In this document: positions 8,363 through 17,279 of the stretch, one piece after another
How positions within the stretch are numbered: position 1 is the stretch's first letter
Layout of the letters: each line of letters starts with the position of its first letter
Origin: Streptomyces sedi
GTDB taxonomy: Bacteria > Actinomycetota > Actinomycetes > Streptomycetales > Streptomycetaceae
Assembly: GCF_006335015.1 (NCBI RefSeq)
Contig: NZ_VDGT01000005.1
Coordinates: 62,001-126,000 of the forward strand
DNA: 64,000 bases
Direction: 5' to 3'
Position numbers and translations under genes: made by a program
The notes under the pieces: generated by a model
Told to the model about the DNA's origin: nothing
Databases searched by the model: none
What the model saw: only the letters and a program-made list of their open reading frames with translations

Positions 8363-8478
8363 GCGCCGGCGGGACGACGGCCGGGTGGGACGGGACGGCG
8401 ACAGCGCCGCGCGCGGCGTCGGCCGGGTGGTCGGGGCCCGGGCCGGGGCGGGGTGGCGGGGCGTGGTTCGATGGGCGG

Positions 8479-9333
8479 GTGGATGCAGAAGAGCTGGTGA
8501 AGCGGGTGGCCGAGGCGGTCAGGCGGGTCGCGGCCCAGGAGATCCTGCCGCGCTGGCGGCAGTTGGCGACGCACGAGGTGACGCAGAAGTCGGGGCCCCA
8601 CGACCTGGTGACCGTGGCCGACCGGGAGGCCGAGCGGGTGCTCACGGCCGAGCTGCTGGAGCTGCTGCCCGGCTCCGTGGTGGTGGGCGAGGAGGCGGTG
8701 CACGACGACCCGACCGTCTACGCCGCGCTGGAGGGCGAGGCGCCGGTGTGGATCGTCGACCCGGTCGACGGCACCCGGCCGTTCGTGCGCGGGGAGACCG
8801 GCTTCTGCACGCTGGTGGCGCTCGCCGAGCGCGGCGAGCTGCTGGGTTCCTGGACGCACGCACCGGCCACCGGGCTGTTCGCGCACGCCTGGCGCGGTGC
8901 CGGCGCCTACTGCGACGGCGCGCGTCTCGCCGCCGGCTCCCCCGCCCCCGGGCGGCCGTTGCGGGTCGCCCACTCCCACCCCGACTACACCTCGCCGCGC
9001 CAGAAGCGCGCCCTGAGCGTGCTGAACACCGAGGGCGTCGCACCGCGGCCCTGCGGCGCCGCCGGGCTGGAGTATCTGGCCGTCGCCCGCGGGGAGTCGG
9101 ACGCGATCGTCTTCGACTGGGAGAACGCCTGGGACCACGCGGCCGGGCTGCTGCTGGTCGAGGAGGCCGGCGGCGCGCAGGCGACGCGCTCCGGTGAGAG
9201 GTTCCGCCTCGCCGGCGCCAACGACGTCCCGTTCACCGCGGCGCGGGACCGTGCGACCGCCGACCGCCTGCTGGCGCTGCTGCGCACCCACGAGGAGCCG
9301 CCGGACGCCCCGGACGGCCCCGTCGCCGCCTGA
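8479..9333 (+). CDS. inositol monophosphatase family protein
   Basis: A 284-residue Mg/Li-type phosphatase. All metal-site motifs are present: GEEAVHD, WIVDPVDGTRPFVRG, and the late WENAWDHAAGLLLVEEAGG. The family dephosphorylates inositol-1-phosphate, histidinol-phosphate or 3'-phosphoadenosine-5'-phosphate; these motifs do not separate the three. The GTG at 8479 fits the usual family length; a GTG at 8359 overlapping the previous stop (GTGA) would add 40 low-complexity residues and cannot be excluded. A strong hairpin ends the transcript. Confidence 0.8.
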   Translation: MDAEELVKRVAEAVRRVAAQEILPRWRQLATHEVTQKSGPHDLVTVADREAERVLTAELLELLPGSVVVGEEAVHDDPTVYAALEGEAPVWIVDPVDGTRPFVRGETGFCTLVALAERGELLGSWTHAPATGLFAHAWRGAGAYCDGARLAAGSPAPGRPLRVAHSHPDYTSPRQKRALSVLNTEGVAPRPCGAAGLEYLAVARGESDAIVFDWENAWDHAAGLLLVEEAGGAQATRSGERFRLAGANDVPFTAARDRATADRLLALLRTHEEPPDAPDGPVAA

Positions 9334-9345
9334 GTCGCCCCCCGG

Positions 9346-9399
9346 CCCGCGCACCCGGGGCGGCCCGCGCCGGCGTGCGCGCCGCCCCGGGTGCGCGGG
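9346..9399 (+). terminator. strong hairpin terminator
   Basis: A perfect 19-bp stem (9346-9364 with 9381-9399) with a 16-nt loop, 13 bp after the phosphatase stop. Confidence 0.8.
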
Positions 9400-9554
9400 G
9401 CGCGCGAGGCCGGGGGACGGCGCGACGCGCCGCGCCGGGCGGCAACTGATGGCCGGCCCGCGTGAGTTGACCTTGCGGCAGTTCGGAGGCGGTGGCGGCG
9501 TATCCTCGGGGGGCTGGTCCGCCTGTCGCTCACCGTTGAGGGGAGAGCCGTACG

Positions 9555-10979
9555 TTGCCTGCGTTGCGTGACGTGGTCGTGGTGGGGGCCGGGCCGAACG
9601 GGCTGACGGCCGCCGTTGAGCTGGCGCGGCGCGGGATGTCGGTCGCGCTCTTCGAGGCCAAGGAGACGGTCGGCGGCGGCGCGCGGACCGAGGAGCTGAC
9701 GCTGCCCGGCTTCCGGCACGACCCCTGTTCCGCCGTGCACCCGATGGGCGTCGGCTCACCGGCGTTCCGGGCCATGCCGCTGGACCGCTACGGCCTGGAG
9801 TGGGTGCAGCCCGATCTGCCGTTGGCACACCCCTTCCCCGACGGGAGCGCCGCCGTGCTCGCCCGGGGCGTCGGCGAGACCGCGGCGAGCCTCGGGGCGC
9901 GGGACGCCGCCGCCTACCGGAGGCTGCTCGCGCCGTTCCTCGGGCGGTGGGACACGCTGGTGGCCGACTTCATGAAGGTGCCCTGGGACGGGCTGCCGCG
10001 CGACCCGCTGCTGCTGGCCCGCTTCGGGCTGGCGGGGACGCCGCCGGTGTCGTGGCTGACCAGGCGGTTCTCCGACGAGCGGGCCAGGGCGCTGATGACG
10101 GGCCTGGCCGGCCATGTCGTCGCGCCGACCTCCACCCCGGCGACCGGCGCGGTGGCGCTGGTCTTCGCCCTGGCCGCGCACGAGGTGGGCTGGCCCCTCG
10201 CCCGGGGCGGGTCGCAGTCCATCGCCGACGCGCTCGCCGCCTATCTGCGCGACCTCGGCGGCGAGATCCACACCGGCGTGGAGGTGCGGCGGCTCGACGA
10301 GCTGCCCCCGGCGCGCGCCTACGTCTTCGACACCTCGCCCTCCGCGCTGGCCAGGATCGCCGGGCTGGGCCGGGCCTACCGCGGTTTCCGCTACGGCGCG
10401 GCGGCGTTCAAGGTGGACTACGCGCTGGACGGGCCGGTGCCGTGGACCTCGCCCGAGGCGCGGCGGGCCGGAACGGTCCATCTGGGCGCCACCAGCGGGG
10501 AGATCGGGCGCGCGCTGAAGGACGCGGCGCGCCGGGGCGAGGCCCCGAAGGTGCCGTTCCTGGTCACCTCGCAGCCCACGCTCTTCGACCCGAGCCGCGC
10601 CCCCGAGGGCAAGCACGTCTACTGGGCGTACGGGCACGTGCCGAACGGGTGGGACGGCGACCTCACGGAGGCGGTGGAGCGGCAGATCGAGCGGTTCGCG
10701 CCCGGCTTCCGCGACCTGGTGCTGGCCAGGGCGGTGGCCGGCCCCGCGGAGCTGGCCCGGCGGAACGCCAACTACGTGGGCGGCGACATCGCCTGCGGCG
10801 CCTTCTCCGGCACCCAGACGCTCTTCCGCCCCCGCGTCGGCCTCCGGCCCTACGCCACCCCGCATCCCCGGGTCTTCCTCTGTTCCTCGGCGACCTGGCC
10901 GGCGCCGGGGGTGCACGGCATGTCCGGGCACAACGCGGCCAAGGCCGTCTGGCGGCGGCTGCGCGCCGGCGGTTCCTGA
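9555..10979 (+). CDS. FAD-dependent phytoene-desaturase-like oxidoreductase
   Basis: A 474-residue flavoprotein. It opens with a dinucleotide fold ([21 protein letters not shown]), then the second FAD contact ETVGGGART, and ends with the C-terminal FAD contact near [15 protein letters not shown]. This is the NAD(P)/FAD-dependent oxidoreductase family that includes carotenoid desaturases and retinol saturase. No carotenoid genes are nearby, so a carotenoid role is not supported. Start TTG at 9555 follows GGGGAGAG by about 9 nt; the internal GTG at codon 7 is an alternative. Confidence 0.75.
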   Translation: MPALRDVVVVGAGPNGLTAAVELARRGMSVALFEAKETVGGGARTEELTLPGFRHDPCSAVHPMGVGSPAFRAMPLDRYGLEWVQPDLPLAHPFPDGSAAVLARGVGETAASLGARDAAAYRRLLAPFLGRWDTLVADFMKVPWDGLPRDPLLLARFGLAGTPPVSWLTRRFSDERARALMTGLAGHVVAPTSTPATGAVALVFALAAHEVGWPLARGGSQSIADALAAYLRDLGGEIHTGVEVRRLDELPPARAYVFDTSPSALARIAGLGRAYRGFRYGAAAFKVDYALDGPVPWTSPEARRAGTVHLGATSGEIGRALKDAARRGEAPKVPFLVTSQPTLFDPSRAPEGKHVYWAYGHVPNGWDGDLTEAVERQIERFAPGFRDLVLARAVAGPAELARRNANYVGGDIACGAFSGTQTLFRPRVGLRPYATPHPRVFLCSSATWPAPGVHGMSGHNAAKAVWRRLRAGGS

Positions 10980-11107
10980 CCCGCCCCCTGCCGGGGTGCC
11001 GGGGTCGGTGACGCGGTGTGCGCGGCGCCGTGCCCAGCGACCATGGTGGTCGAGGACCACGGCGGATAGGGTCCGTGTTCGACCGCAACGACCACAGGGA
11101 CCTCAGA

Positions 11108-12247
11108 ATGACGCAGAGCTGGAGTGTGCTGATCGCCGCCGACAAGTTCAAGGGCTCGCTGTCAGCCGCGGAGGTGGCGGAGCATGTCGCGGCCGGCATC
11201 CGTCGCGCGCGCCCGGAGACGGCGGTGACCGCCCTGCCGGTCGCCGACGGCGGCGACGGCACGGTGGACGCGGCGGTCGCCGGTGGGTTCGAACCGGTGG
11301 AGGTGGAGGTCACCGGCCCGTTGGGCCTGTCCGTCGCGGCGCGCTTCGCGCTGCGCGGCCGGACCGCCGTGGTCGAGATGGCGCAGGCCGCCGGCCTCTC
11401 GCTCCTCCCGCCGAGCACCTTCGCGCCCATGACGGCGACCACCTACGGCACCGGCGAGTTGATCGCCGCCGCGCTGGACGCGGGGGCCACCCGGATCATC
11501 CTCGGCGTCGGCGGCTCGGCGACCACCGACGGTGGCGCGGGGATGCTGACCGCCCTGGGCGCCAGACTGCTGGACGAGGACGGCGACCCGATCCCGTGGG
11601 GCGGCGCGCCGCTGCGGGAGCTGACCAGCGCCGACCTGTCGGGTCTCGATCCGCGGCTGAAGGACACCGAGTTCGTCCTGGCGAGCGACGTGGACAACCC
11701 GCTCACCGGCCCCCAGGGCGCCGCCAGCGTGTACGGCCCGCAGAAGGGCGCCGACCCGCTGGAGATCGAGATCCTGGACGGCGCGCTGACGCATTTCACC
11801 GAGGTGCTGGCGCGCGCCGAGGGCTCCCGTGTCGAGGAGTTGGCCAAGGCTCCGGGCGCCGGTGCCGCCGGCGGCATCGGCTTCGGCGCGCTGCTCGGGC
11901 TGGACGCCGCCTTCCGTCCCGGCATCGAGGTGCTGCTTGAGGTGCTGGGCTTCCGCGAGGCGCTGGCCGCCGCCGATGTCGTGATCACCGGCGAGGGCTC
12001 GCTCGACGAGCAGACCCTCAGGGGGAAGGCCCCGGCCGGTGTCGCCGCCGAGGCGCGCGCCGCGGGCAAGCGGGTCCTGGCGGTCTGTGGCCGACTCGCC
12101 CTGGACGAGAGGGCGTTGGCCGGCGCCGGCATCGAGGCCGCCTACCCGCTGAGCGCCCTGGAGTCCAACCCGAGCCGCAGCATGGACGAGGCCGGCCCGC
12201 TGCTGGAGCGCGTCTCCGCCCAACTCGCCGAGGAGCGCCTGAAGTAG
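11108..12247 (+). CDS. glycerate kinase (type I)
   Basis: A 379-residue kinase of the GarK/GlxK family that phosphorylates D-glycerate. Diagnostic pieces are IAADKFKGSLSA at the N-terminus, LPVADGGDGTVDAAV, GVGGSATTDGGAGML and VITGEGSLDEQT. In Streptomyces it consumes glycerate made from glyoxylate via tartronate semialdehyde, which would link it to the malate synthase at 18821, although none of the connecting genes is here. ATG at 11108 is preceded by a weak GGGA. A 20-bp tandem repeat spans the stop codon. Confidence 0.88.
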   Translation: MTQSWSVLIAADKFKGSLSAAEVAEHVAAGIRRARPETAVTALPVADGGDGTVDAAVAGGFEPVEVEVTGPLGLSVAARFALRGRTAVVEMAQAAGLSLLPPSTFAPMTATTYGTGELIAAALDAGATRIILGVGGSATTDGGAGMLTALGARLLDEDGDPIPWGGAPLRELTSADLSGLDPRLKDTEFVLASDVDNPLTGPQGAASVYGPQKGADPLEIEILDGALTHFTEVLARAEGSRVEELAKAPGAGAAGGIGFGALLGLDAAFRPGIEVLLEVLGFREALAAADVVITGEGSLDEQTLRGKAPAGVAAEARAAGKRVLAVCGRLALDERALAGAGIEAAYPLSALESNPSRSMDEAGPLLERVSAQLAEERLK

Positions 12248-12311
12248 CCGGGGAACGCCTGCGGTGGCCGGGGAACGCCGGGAGTAGCCGGGGAAACGCC
12301 CGAGGTGGCCG
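12244..12311. repeat. 20-bp tandem repeat across glycerate kinase stop
   Basis: GT(A/G)GCCGGGGAA(A)CGCC recurs at 12244, 12264 and 12284, with a partial copy at 12305. Spacing is 20 bp, with 21 bp for the last step because of one inserted A. The first copy contains the TAG stop of the glycerate kinase gene. Confidence 0.85.
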
Positions 12312-12391
12312 CCCCACCGGACCGGAGGGGCGTCACGCGACCGGCCCCGCCGGGTCCGCGGCGCCTCCGGCGGCGGCCGACCGCGGACGGC

Positions 12392-13111
12392 TCACTCGGC
12401 CAGCAGCAGGGCCTCCCCGCCCACCGGGCGGAAGCCGGCCGCCTGGAAGGCGCGGACGCTGCGCGCGTTCCCCGGTGGCTGCTGGGACCAGAGCTGTTCG
12501 CCCGCCGGCAGCAGGTGCCGGCCGGCCAGGGCCAGCGCCCGTCCGAGTCCGCGCCCGCCGGCCGTGCCCTCGACCTCGACGGCGATCTCCCAACGGCCGG
12601 CCACGCCCCGGCCGAGGGCCAGCAGGCCGCCTTCGGTCGTCCAGACCCGCACCTCGTCGCGGTGCGCCCGCGCCCTGACCACCCGTGGGTGGTCGCTCTC
12701 GGTGACCTCGGTGAGCGGCAGCGTGGGTGGCCCCGGGAGCGCGGGCGCGACAGTCAACATGTCGACGATGTTGACCCGGCGCCCGGTGTGGGCGCCCAGC
12801 GCGACGAGGAACGCCGGGCCCAGCGGCGCGGCCAGGGGGTCGGGCGAGGCCGCCGCCAGCGTCTCCCGCACCCGGTCCGGGTCGACGTCGGCGAACACCA
12901 CCGCGTGCGCGCTCATCCCCAGGACGCCCGCGTCCCTGCCGTTGGGCTGGGGTACGAAGGTGACGCCGCCGTCCGCCGGCGGGAACTCCCCGCGCGCGGC
13001 GGCGCGCAGTATCCGGGCGAGCGCGCCCGGGTCACGCGACAGCGCGCGCCCCGGGGCGCCGGCGCGCGGGGGCGTGGTCGCGCCGTCGCCGACGGCGTCC
13101 GCGCCGCTCAC
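12392..13111 (-). CDS. GNAT family N-acetyltransferase
   Basis: A 239-residue protein with the GNAT acetyl-CoA motif at the C-terminus (VEVEGTAGGRGLGRALA, then NARSVRAFQAAGFRPVGGEALL). The N-terminal 120 residues contain a second, poorly defined alpha/beta part. The acceptor molecule is unknown. The GTG at 13111 overlaps the stop of the membrane protein gene by 4 bp (GTGA), so it is the third gene of a ROK kinase - membrane protein - acetyltransferase operon and is translationally coupled. Confidence 0.75.
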   Translation of the reverse strand: MSGADAVGDGATTPPRAGAPGRALSRDPGALARILRAAARGEFPPADGGVTFVPQPNGRDAGVLGMSAHAVVFADVDPDRVRETLAAASPDPLAAPLGPAFLVALGAHTGRRVNIVDMLTVAPALPGPPTLPLTEVTESDHPRVVRARAHRDEVRVWTTEGGLLALGRGVAGRWEIAVEVEGTAGGRGLGRALALAGRHLLPAGEQLWSQQPPGNARSVRAFQAAGFRPVGGEALLLAE

Positions 13112-13686
13112 GGCTCCGTGACGGAGTACGCGAAGACCCGGGGCCGTTCCTCCTTGGTGAGGTCGACCGTGATCGCCACCTCGGGCTCGTGCTCCGACTG
13201 GCGCACGATCGTGCCCGCGTAGATCCTGCCCGGCTCGTCGAAGGCCCAGCCGACGGTCTGCGCCTCCCGGGAGGGGATGGTGACCGTCCCCTCGACGAGG
13301 CCGGCCCTGCTGGTGCCCAACTCCTCAAGGAACCCGCTCAGCTGGCTCGGCGAGCAGCGGAACTCCACGTACATGGCGCTGCGGTCCCAGGCGTTGGTCT
13401 CGAAGTGGCCGACATAGGCCGAGCCGCCGGGGACCGGGACATCGTAGATGCGGCGCTGGACCTTGCTGGGCCACTCGTAGACCAGGGTGCGCGCCGAGGA
13501 CGAACGGGCCTTGTCCTCGCCGCTCTCCCGGCTGACATAGGCCGAGTGCACCATGTACCCGGCGGGGATGGCGATCAGCAGCAGCACGATGAGGGCCACC
13601 AGCCAGCGGTGGCGCGGCCGGTGCGGCGGCCGGAGGGGCACCTCGGGGGTGCCGCCGCCCGGCGGCGTGGTGCTCGGCGTCGTCAC
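13108..13686 (-). CDS. single-pass membrane protein, unknown function
   Basis: A 192-residue protein with a Pro-rich cytoplasmic N-terminus, one transmembrane helix (HRWLVALIVLLLIAIPAGYMV, about residues 27-47) and an extracytoplasmic C-terminal domain of about 140 residues. It has one Cys in the exported part and no lipobox. I do not recognise the domain. It overlaps both neighbours by 4 bp, so its job is probably tied to the ROK kinase or the acetyltransferase. Confidence 0.65.
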   Translation of the reverse strand: MTTPSTTPPGGGTPEVPLRPPHRPRHRWLVALIVLLLIAIPAGYMVHSAYVSRESGEDKARSSSARTLVYEWPSKVQRRIYDVPVPGGSAYVGHFETNAWDRSAMYVEFRCSPSQLSGFLEELGTSRAGLVEGTVTIPSREAQTVGWAFDEPGRIYAGTIVRQSEHEPEVAITVDLTKEERPRVFAYSVTEP

Positions 13687-14831
13687 CGCTCACCCGCCCG
13701 ACCGCGCGGGGTGAGCCGCAGCTCGAAGGCGGGGCTCTGCGCCCGCTCGGCGCGGCGCCGGTTGGCCCGCCGGAAGCGGCGCGCGACCAGCCGCGCCAGG
13801 TCGGCGGCGCCGACCATGCCGGCGTCCGCCCCCAGCGCCGCGCGGACGATGGTGGCCTCGGGTCGGTATCCACGCCCGGTCAGCTGGCGCCGGAACGCCT
13901 CCCTGGCCGGGCCGATCAGCAGCTCGTCGGCGTCGCTGACCCCGCCGCCGACCACGAAGCGCGCCGGGTCGAGCGCCGCCGCCAGATTGGCGATGCCCAC
14001 ACCGAGCCAACGTCCGATGTCCTGGAGCAGTTCCACGCACATCGGGTCGCCCTCGCGCGCCAGCTCCGTGATCAGCGGTCCCGTGATGTCCCCGATCTGG
14101 CCCTGGACCCGCTCCAGGATGTGGTGGGCCACGGGGGAGTCGGCCGCCGCCAGCTCGCGCGCCTCGCGGACCAGCGCGTTCCCCGAGCTGTACTGCTCCC
14201 AGCAGCCGCGGTTGCCGCAGGGGCAGCGGTGGCCGGCGGGCACGACCTGCATGTGGCCGAACTCGCCGGCGACGCCGTACGCGCCCCGTTTGACCTTGCC
14301 CGTCTCCAGTATCCCGCCACCGATGCCGGTACCGAGAGTGATCATCACCAGGTGGTCGGCGCCCCGGCCGGCGCCGAAGCGCCACTCGCCCCAGGCCGCG
14401 GTGTTGGCGTCGTTGTCGACCATGATCGGCACCGCGAGGCGGGCCGCGAGGGCGTCCCGCAACGGCTCGTTGCGCCAGGCGAGATGGGGCGCGAACAGGA
14501 CGGTCGAGCGCTGGGCGTCGACCCAGCCGGCGGCGCCGATGCCGACCGCGTGCACGTCGTGCCGGTCGGAGAGGTCGAGCACCAGCTCGGCGATGGTGTC
14601 CTCCACCACCTTGGGGCTCTTGGACTTCTCCGGCGTCTCGGTGCGGACCCGCTCCAGGATCGCGCCGTCGGCGTCGACGACCCCCGCCATCACCTTGGTG
14701 CCGCCGATGTCGATCCCCACGGTGGGCACCCGGGGCGCCGAAAGGTGTGAGGAGCGCTCCCGGCTGGCGATGGCGCGCAGGACGGACGCCCGCGCCGTCT
14801 GGCGGTGAGCGCGCTCACGGTAGGTACTCAT
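13683..14831 (-). CDS. ROK family glucokinase-like sugar kinase
   Basis: A 382-residue ROK kinase. VGIDIGGTKVMAGVVD is the ATP phosphate loop, VDNDANTAAWGEW the catalytic-Asp region, and GHRCPCGNRGCWEQYSSGNAL the ROK zinc site (three Cys plus His). The block GIGAAGWVDAQRSTVLFAPHL closely resembles Streptomyces GlkA glucokinase, so glucose is the best guess. The extra 36 N-terminal residues (Arg-rich, no HTH) are unlike GlkA. First gene of the operon, divergent from a LacI regulator 313 bp away. Confidence 0.85.
   Translation of the reverse strand: MSTYRERAHRQTARASVLRAIASRERSSHLSAPRVPTVGIDIGGTKVMAGVVDADGAILERVRTETPEKSKSPKVVEDTIAELVLDLSDRHDVHAVGIGAAGWVDAQRSTVLFAPHLAWRNEPLRDALAARLAVPIMVDNDANTAAWGEWRFGAGRGADHLVMITLGTGIGGGILETGKVKRGAYGVAGEFGHMQVVPAGHRCPCGNRGCWEQYSSGNALVREARELAAADSPVAHHILERVQGQIGDITGPLITELAREGDPMCVELLQDIGRWLGVGIANLAAALDPARFVVGGGVSDADELLIGPAREAFRRQLTGRGYRPEATIVRAALGADAGMVGAADLARLVARRFRRANRRRAERAQSPAFELRLTPRGRAGER
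14805..14818. promoter_or_regulatory. 14-bp palindrome in the start of the ROK gene
   Basis: GTGAGCGCGCTCAC is a perfect palindrome 13 bp inside the ROK coding region, facing the divergent lacI gene. It resembles LacI-family dyads (TGAGC...GCTCA) but could be chance in GC-rich coding DNA. Confidence 0.3.
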
Positions 14832-15145
14832 CGGCTTGATTGTGCCCTACCCCGCCGACGGGTGGCGGGCTGCCCACCTGCTGGCGGCGCACCGGGGAAG
14901 GCGGGGGAAAGCGCCGGTGACGGGGTGGAGGACACGGGGCGAAGCGGCGGGTAACGGCGGGCGCCACGACCTGGTGAACGCCCCCGCGCCCCGACGCGCT
15001 ACCACGCGCCGGGGCGTGCGCGCCGGATCTCGTTCCGCGCCCCGCCCCGGCCCGTTCCACGCCCGGGGGCCGTTCCCCCGTGGCCGGGCCGCCCGCCCAG
15101 CCGTTCGGCGGGGCGGTGGGCCGGGCGGGCGCGGGAGCGGGGATC
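14832..15145. other. intergenic gap between ROK kinase and LacI genes
   Basis: This 314-bp divergent gap should hold both promoters. I see only a weak imperfect GC-rich dyad near 14987-15016 and no clear -10/-35 pair or small gene. Confidence 0.5.
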
Positions 15146-16225
15146 ATGGCGGAGGCCGCGTCGAGCCCACCCCACCGCTCCGGCGGACGGCCGCGAGGAG
15201 GTCCGTTGAAACGCCCGACCATGCAGGACATCGCCCTCAGGGCCGGGGTCACCAAGGCCGCCGTCTCGTTCGCGCTGAACGGGCGCCCCGGGGTCTCCGA
15301 GGCGACCAGGGGGCGCGTCCTGGCCATCGCCGAGGAGTTGGGCTGGCAGCCGAGCAACGCGGCCAGGGCGCTCTCCGACGGCAGGGCGGGGGCGTTCGGT
15401 CTGGTCATCGACCGCCCGGCGCACACGCTGGGGCGCGAGCCCTACTTCATGCGGCTGATCTCCGGCATCCAGTCCGAACTCGCCACGGACACCACGCCGT
15501 TGCTGCTGACGATGGCGGAGGACCAGGCCGCCGAGATCGCGCTCCACCGGGCGTGGTGGGCACGACGGGCGGTGGACGGGGTGTTCCTGGTCGACCTCCG
15601 GGTGGACGACGGCCGGGTGCCGGTGCTGGAGGGGCTGGGGATGCCGACGGTGGTGATCGGCGCGCCGGTGGGCACGGGAACGCTGCCCGCCGTGTGGAGC
15701 GACGACGCGTCGGCGGTCGCCCTGGTCGTTGCCCATCTGGCGGAGTTGGGCCACCGGCGGCTGGGGCGGGTCTCGGGCCCCGAGCGGCTGCGGCACACGT
15801 CGCTGCGGACGGAGGCGTTCGCGCGGGAGCTCGCCGAGCGCGGCCTGACGGGCCGCACCGTGGCGGCCGACTACAGCGGCGAGGGCGGCGCGGCGGCGAC
15901 GCGGAGGCTGCTGGAGGGGGAGGACCGGCCGACGGCGCTGGTCTACGACAACGACGTGATGGCGCTCTCCGGGCTGGCGGCGGCCCAGGGCCTGGGGCTG
16001 CGGGTGCCGGCCGACGTGTCGGTGGTGGCCTGGGACGACTCGGCGCTGTGCGCGCTGGTCAACCCGCCGCTGACGGCGCTGAGTCGGGACATCGGGGCGT
16101 ACGGCGCGCGGGCGGCGCGCTCGCTGCGGGCCGCGGCGGAGGGGCGGCGGCCGGGCGACCAGCGGGACGCCGGGTTCTCGCTCACGTCCCGCGGCTCGAC
16201 GGCGCCGCCGCCCGGGCGGCCCTGA
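15146..16225 (+). CDS. LacI family transcriptional regulator
   Basis: A 359-residue repressor. The HTH (TMQDIALRAGVTKAAVSFALNG, about residues 25-46) is followed by the hinge helix SNAARALSDGR and a periplasmic-binding-protein-like sensor domain ending PPLTALSRDIGAYGARAARSL. It should bind a sugar or sugar phosphate and probably controls itself and the divergent ROK operon. ATG at 15146 follows GGGAGCGGGG; the GTG further up at 15080 adds a low-complexity stretch and was not used. Confidence 0.85.
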   Translation: MAEAASSPPHRSGGRPRGGPLKRPTMQDIALRAGVTKAAVSFALNGRPGVSEATRGRVLAIAEELGWQPSNAARALSDGRAGAFGLVIDRPAHTLGREPYFMRLISGIQSELATDTTPLLLTMAEDQAAEIALHRAWWARRAVDGVFLVDLRVDDGRVPVLEGLGMPTVVIGAPVGTGTLPAVWSDDASAVALVVAHLAELGHRRLGRVSGPERLRHTSLRTEAFARELAERGLTGRTVAADYSGEGGAAATRRLLEGEDRPTALVYDNDVMALSGLAAAQGLGLRVPADVSVVAWDDSALCALVNPPLTALSRDIGAYGARAARSLRAAAEGRRPGDQRDAGFSLTSRGSTAPPPGRP

Positions 16226-16234
16226 GCGGCGCGT

Positions 16235-16293
16235 GCCCCCTCCCGCGCGGGAGGGGGCGCGGCGCCGGGACCGGTGGGGACGGTCCCGGCGCC
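16235..16293. terminator. two tandem hairpins, bidirectional terminator
   Basis: A perfect 24-bp palindrome (16235-16258) is followed by a perfect 13-bp stem with 7-nt loop (16261-16273 with 16281-16293). They sit between the convergent lacI and RNase genes and can serve both. Confidence 0.8.
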
Positions 16294-16325
16294 GCCGTGG
16301 GGGGACGTGGTCTTCGGTGGTCGGC

Positions 16326-16781
16326 TCAGCAGCCGTAGTCGATCAGGTCGAAGGACTCGTAGTGGTCGGAGGTGTAGTAGTCCTCCGCGGAGGAGTCACC
16401 GGTGACGACCCGTCGCGCGCCGCGGTGGTCGATGCCGGGGGTCTCCACGGTGTACTCGTGGTAGTAGCCGGTCGGTTGACTCGGCAGCAGGCCCTCGCGG
16501 TTCTGGAAGACGCCGCCGTCCTGCGGGTACGGGTAGGGGCCGCCCTGCTCGATCAGGTCCAGGGTGTCGTGGGCCTGCGACGGCAGGGAGCCGTAGCAGA
16601 TGTCGCCGACGGCCCACGGCTGGAGTGAGGCGGCGACGGTCGTGGGGGTGGGGGCAGGGGAGCTCGGGTGGGGGGTGGCGGTCGCTACGCTCTGGCCGCC
16701 GACCAGGAGTGCTGCGAGGAGGGCGCTGAGGGAGCCGACTCGGGCCGCCCTGGCCGTCCTTGACGCGTGATTCATGCCCAT
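16326..16781 (-). CDS. secreted guanyl-specific ribonuclease, RNase Sa type
   Basis: A 151-residue secreted RNase of the N1/T1/Sa superfamily, which cleaves RNA after G through a 2',3'-cyclic phosphate. A signal peptide (residues 1-36, with an Ala-rich core ending near TATA) precedes a mature domain close to RNase Sa of S. aureofaciens: ICYGSLPSQAHDTLDLI, YPYPQDGGVFQNREGLLP, and the catalytic set Glu (YYHEYTV), Arg (RGARRVVTG) and His (DHYESFDLIDYGC). The two Cys that form the RNase Sa disulfide are present. No barstar-like inhibitor gene lies beside it. A second Met two codons on is an alternative start; neither has a strong ribosome site. Confidence 0.92.
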   Translation of the reverse strand: MGMNHASRTARAARVGSLSALLAALLVGGQSVATATPHPSSPAPTPTTVAASLQPWAVGDICYGSLPSQAHDTLDLIEQGGPYPYPQDGGVFQNREGLLPSQPTGYYHEYTVETPGIDHRGARRVVTGDSSAEDYYTSDHYESFDLIDYGC

Positions 16782-16791
16782 GCCAATAGTG

Positions 16792-16817
16792 TGACGCGCG
16801 TAGCATCACGCGCGTCA
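16792..16817. promoter_or_regulatory. 9-bp inverted repeat upstream of RNase gene
   Basis: TGACGCGCG (16792-16800) and CGCGCGTCA (16809-16817) form a perfect inverted repeat with an 8-nt spacer, 10 bp upstream of the RNase start. On the minus strand it contains TTGACG, a possible -35. It may be an operator or a 5' hairpin covering the start. Confidence 0.45.
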
Positions 16818-17279
16818 ACCGTGCGGGCGAGGATTTTCCCGAGAGTTCACAGGACGCCGACGGGGCGACCACCTCGCGCCGGGGGCGCCACCGGGGCGCG
16901 CGGCGGCGCGGGGGTCCACGGTCGTGCGCGCCCTGGCGCGCGCCGAGTTGGCGCCAGCCGTCCTCGGCCGGGTGCCGTGCGGCGGCACGGCGGCGGTCCG
17001 GCCGTCGGCCACGGCGACGGCGGCGGGGCGCACGCCCTCGGGCGTGACCCACCCGGCGGGCGCGCGGCGGCAGGTCGACCGGAGCGTCCCGTGCGACGAC
17101 TGGGACGACGTCGCTGGTCAACGGGCCACCTCCGAGCGGTCGCTGACGAAGAGGGGCTGCGACGTCGTGAACGAAGCCGCCGGTGTCGGTGGTCGGCCGA
17201 CCGGGGCGGGGCCGTCGAGGGCCGGTAGGCTTCCGGGTGACCGCAGCCCGCCCCGTCAGTCCGCTGGAGGAATAGCGCC
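16818..17279. other. 462-bp stretch with no recognisable gene
   Basis: Open frames on both strands here have the Arg/Pro/Ala-rich look of GC-rich shadow, with no motifs and no ribosome sites. The only clear element is GGAGG at 17266-17270, the ribosome site of the IclR gene. It may be the remains of a lost gene. Confidence 0.5.

Noticed and set aside
11162..12223. Minus-strand 353-codon frame opposite glycerate kinase
   Set aside because: Shadow frame with no recognisable domain.
14751..14760. GGAGCGCTCC in the ROK coding region considered as a CebR site
   Set aside because: Only 11 of 14 consensus positions match and it is inside the gene; the box at 2412 is perfect by contrast.
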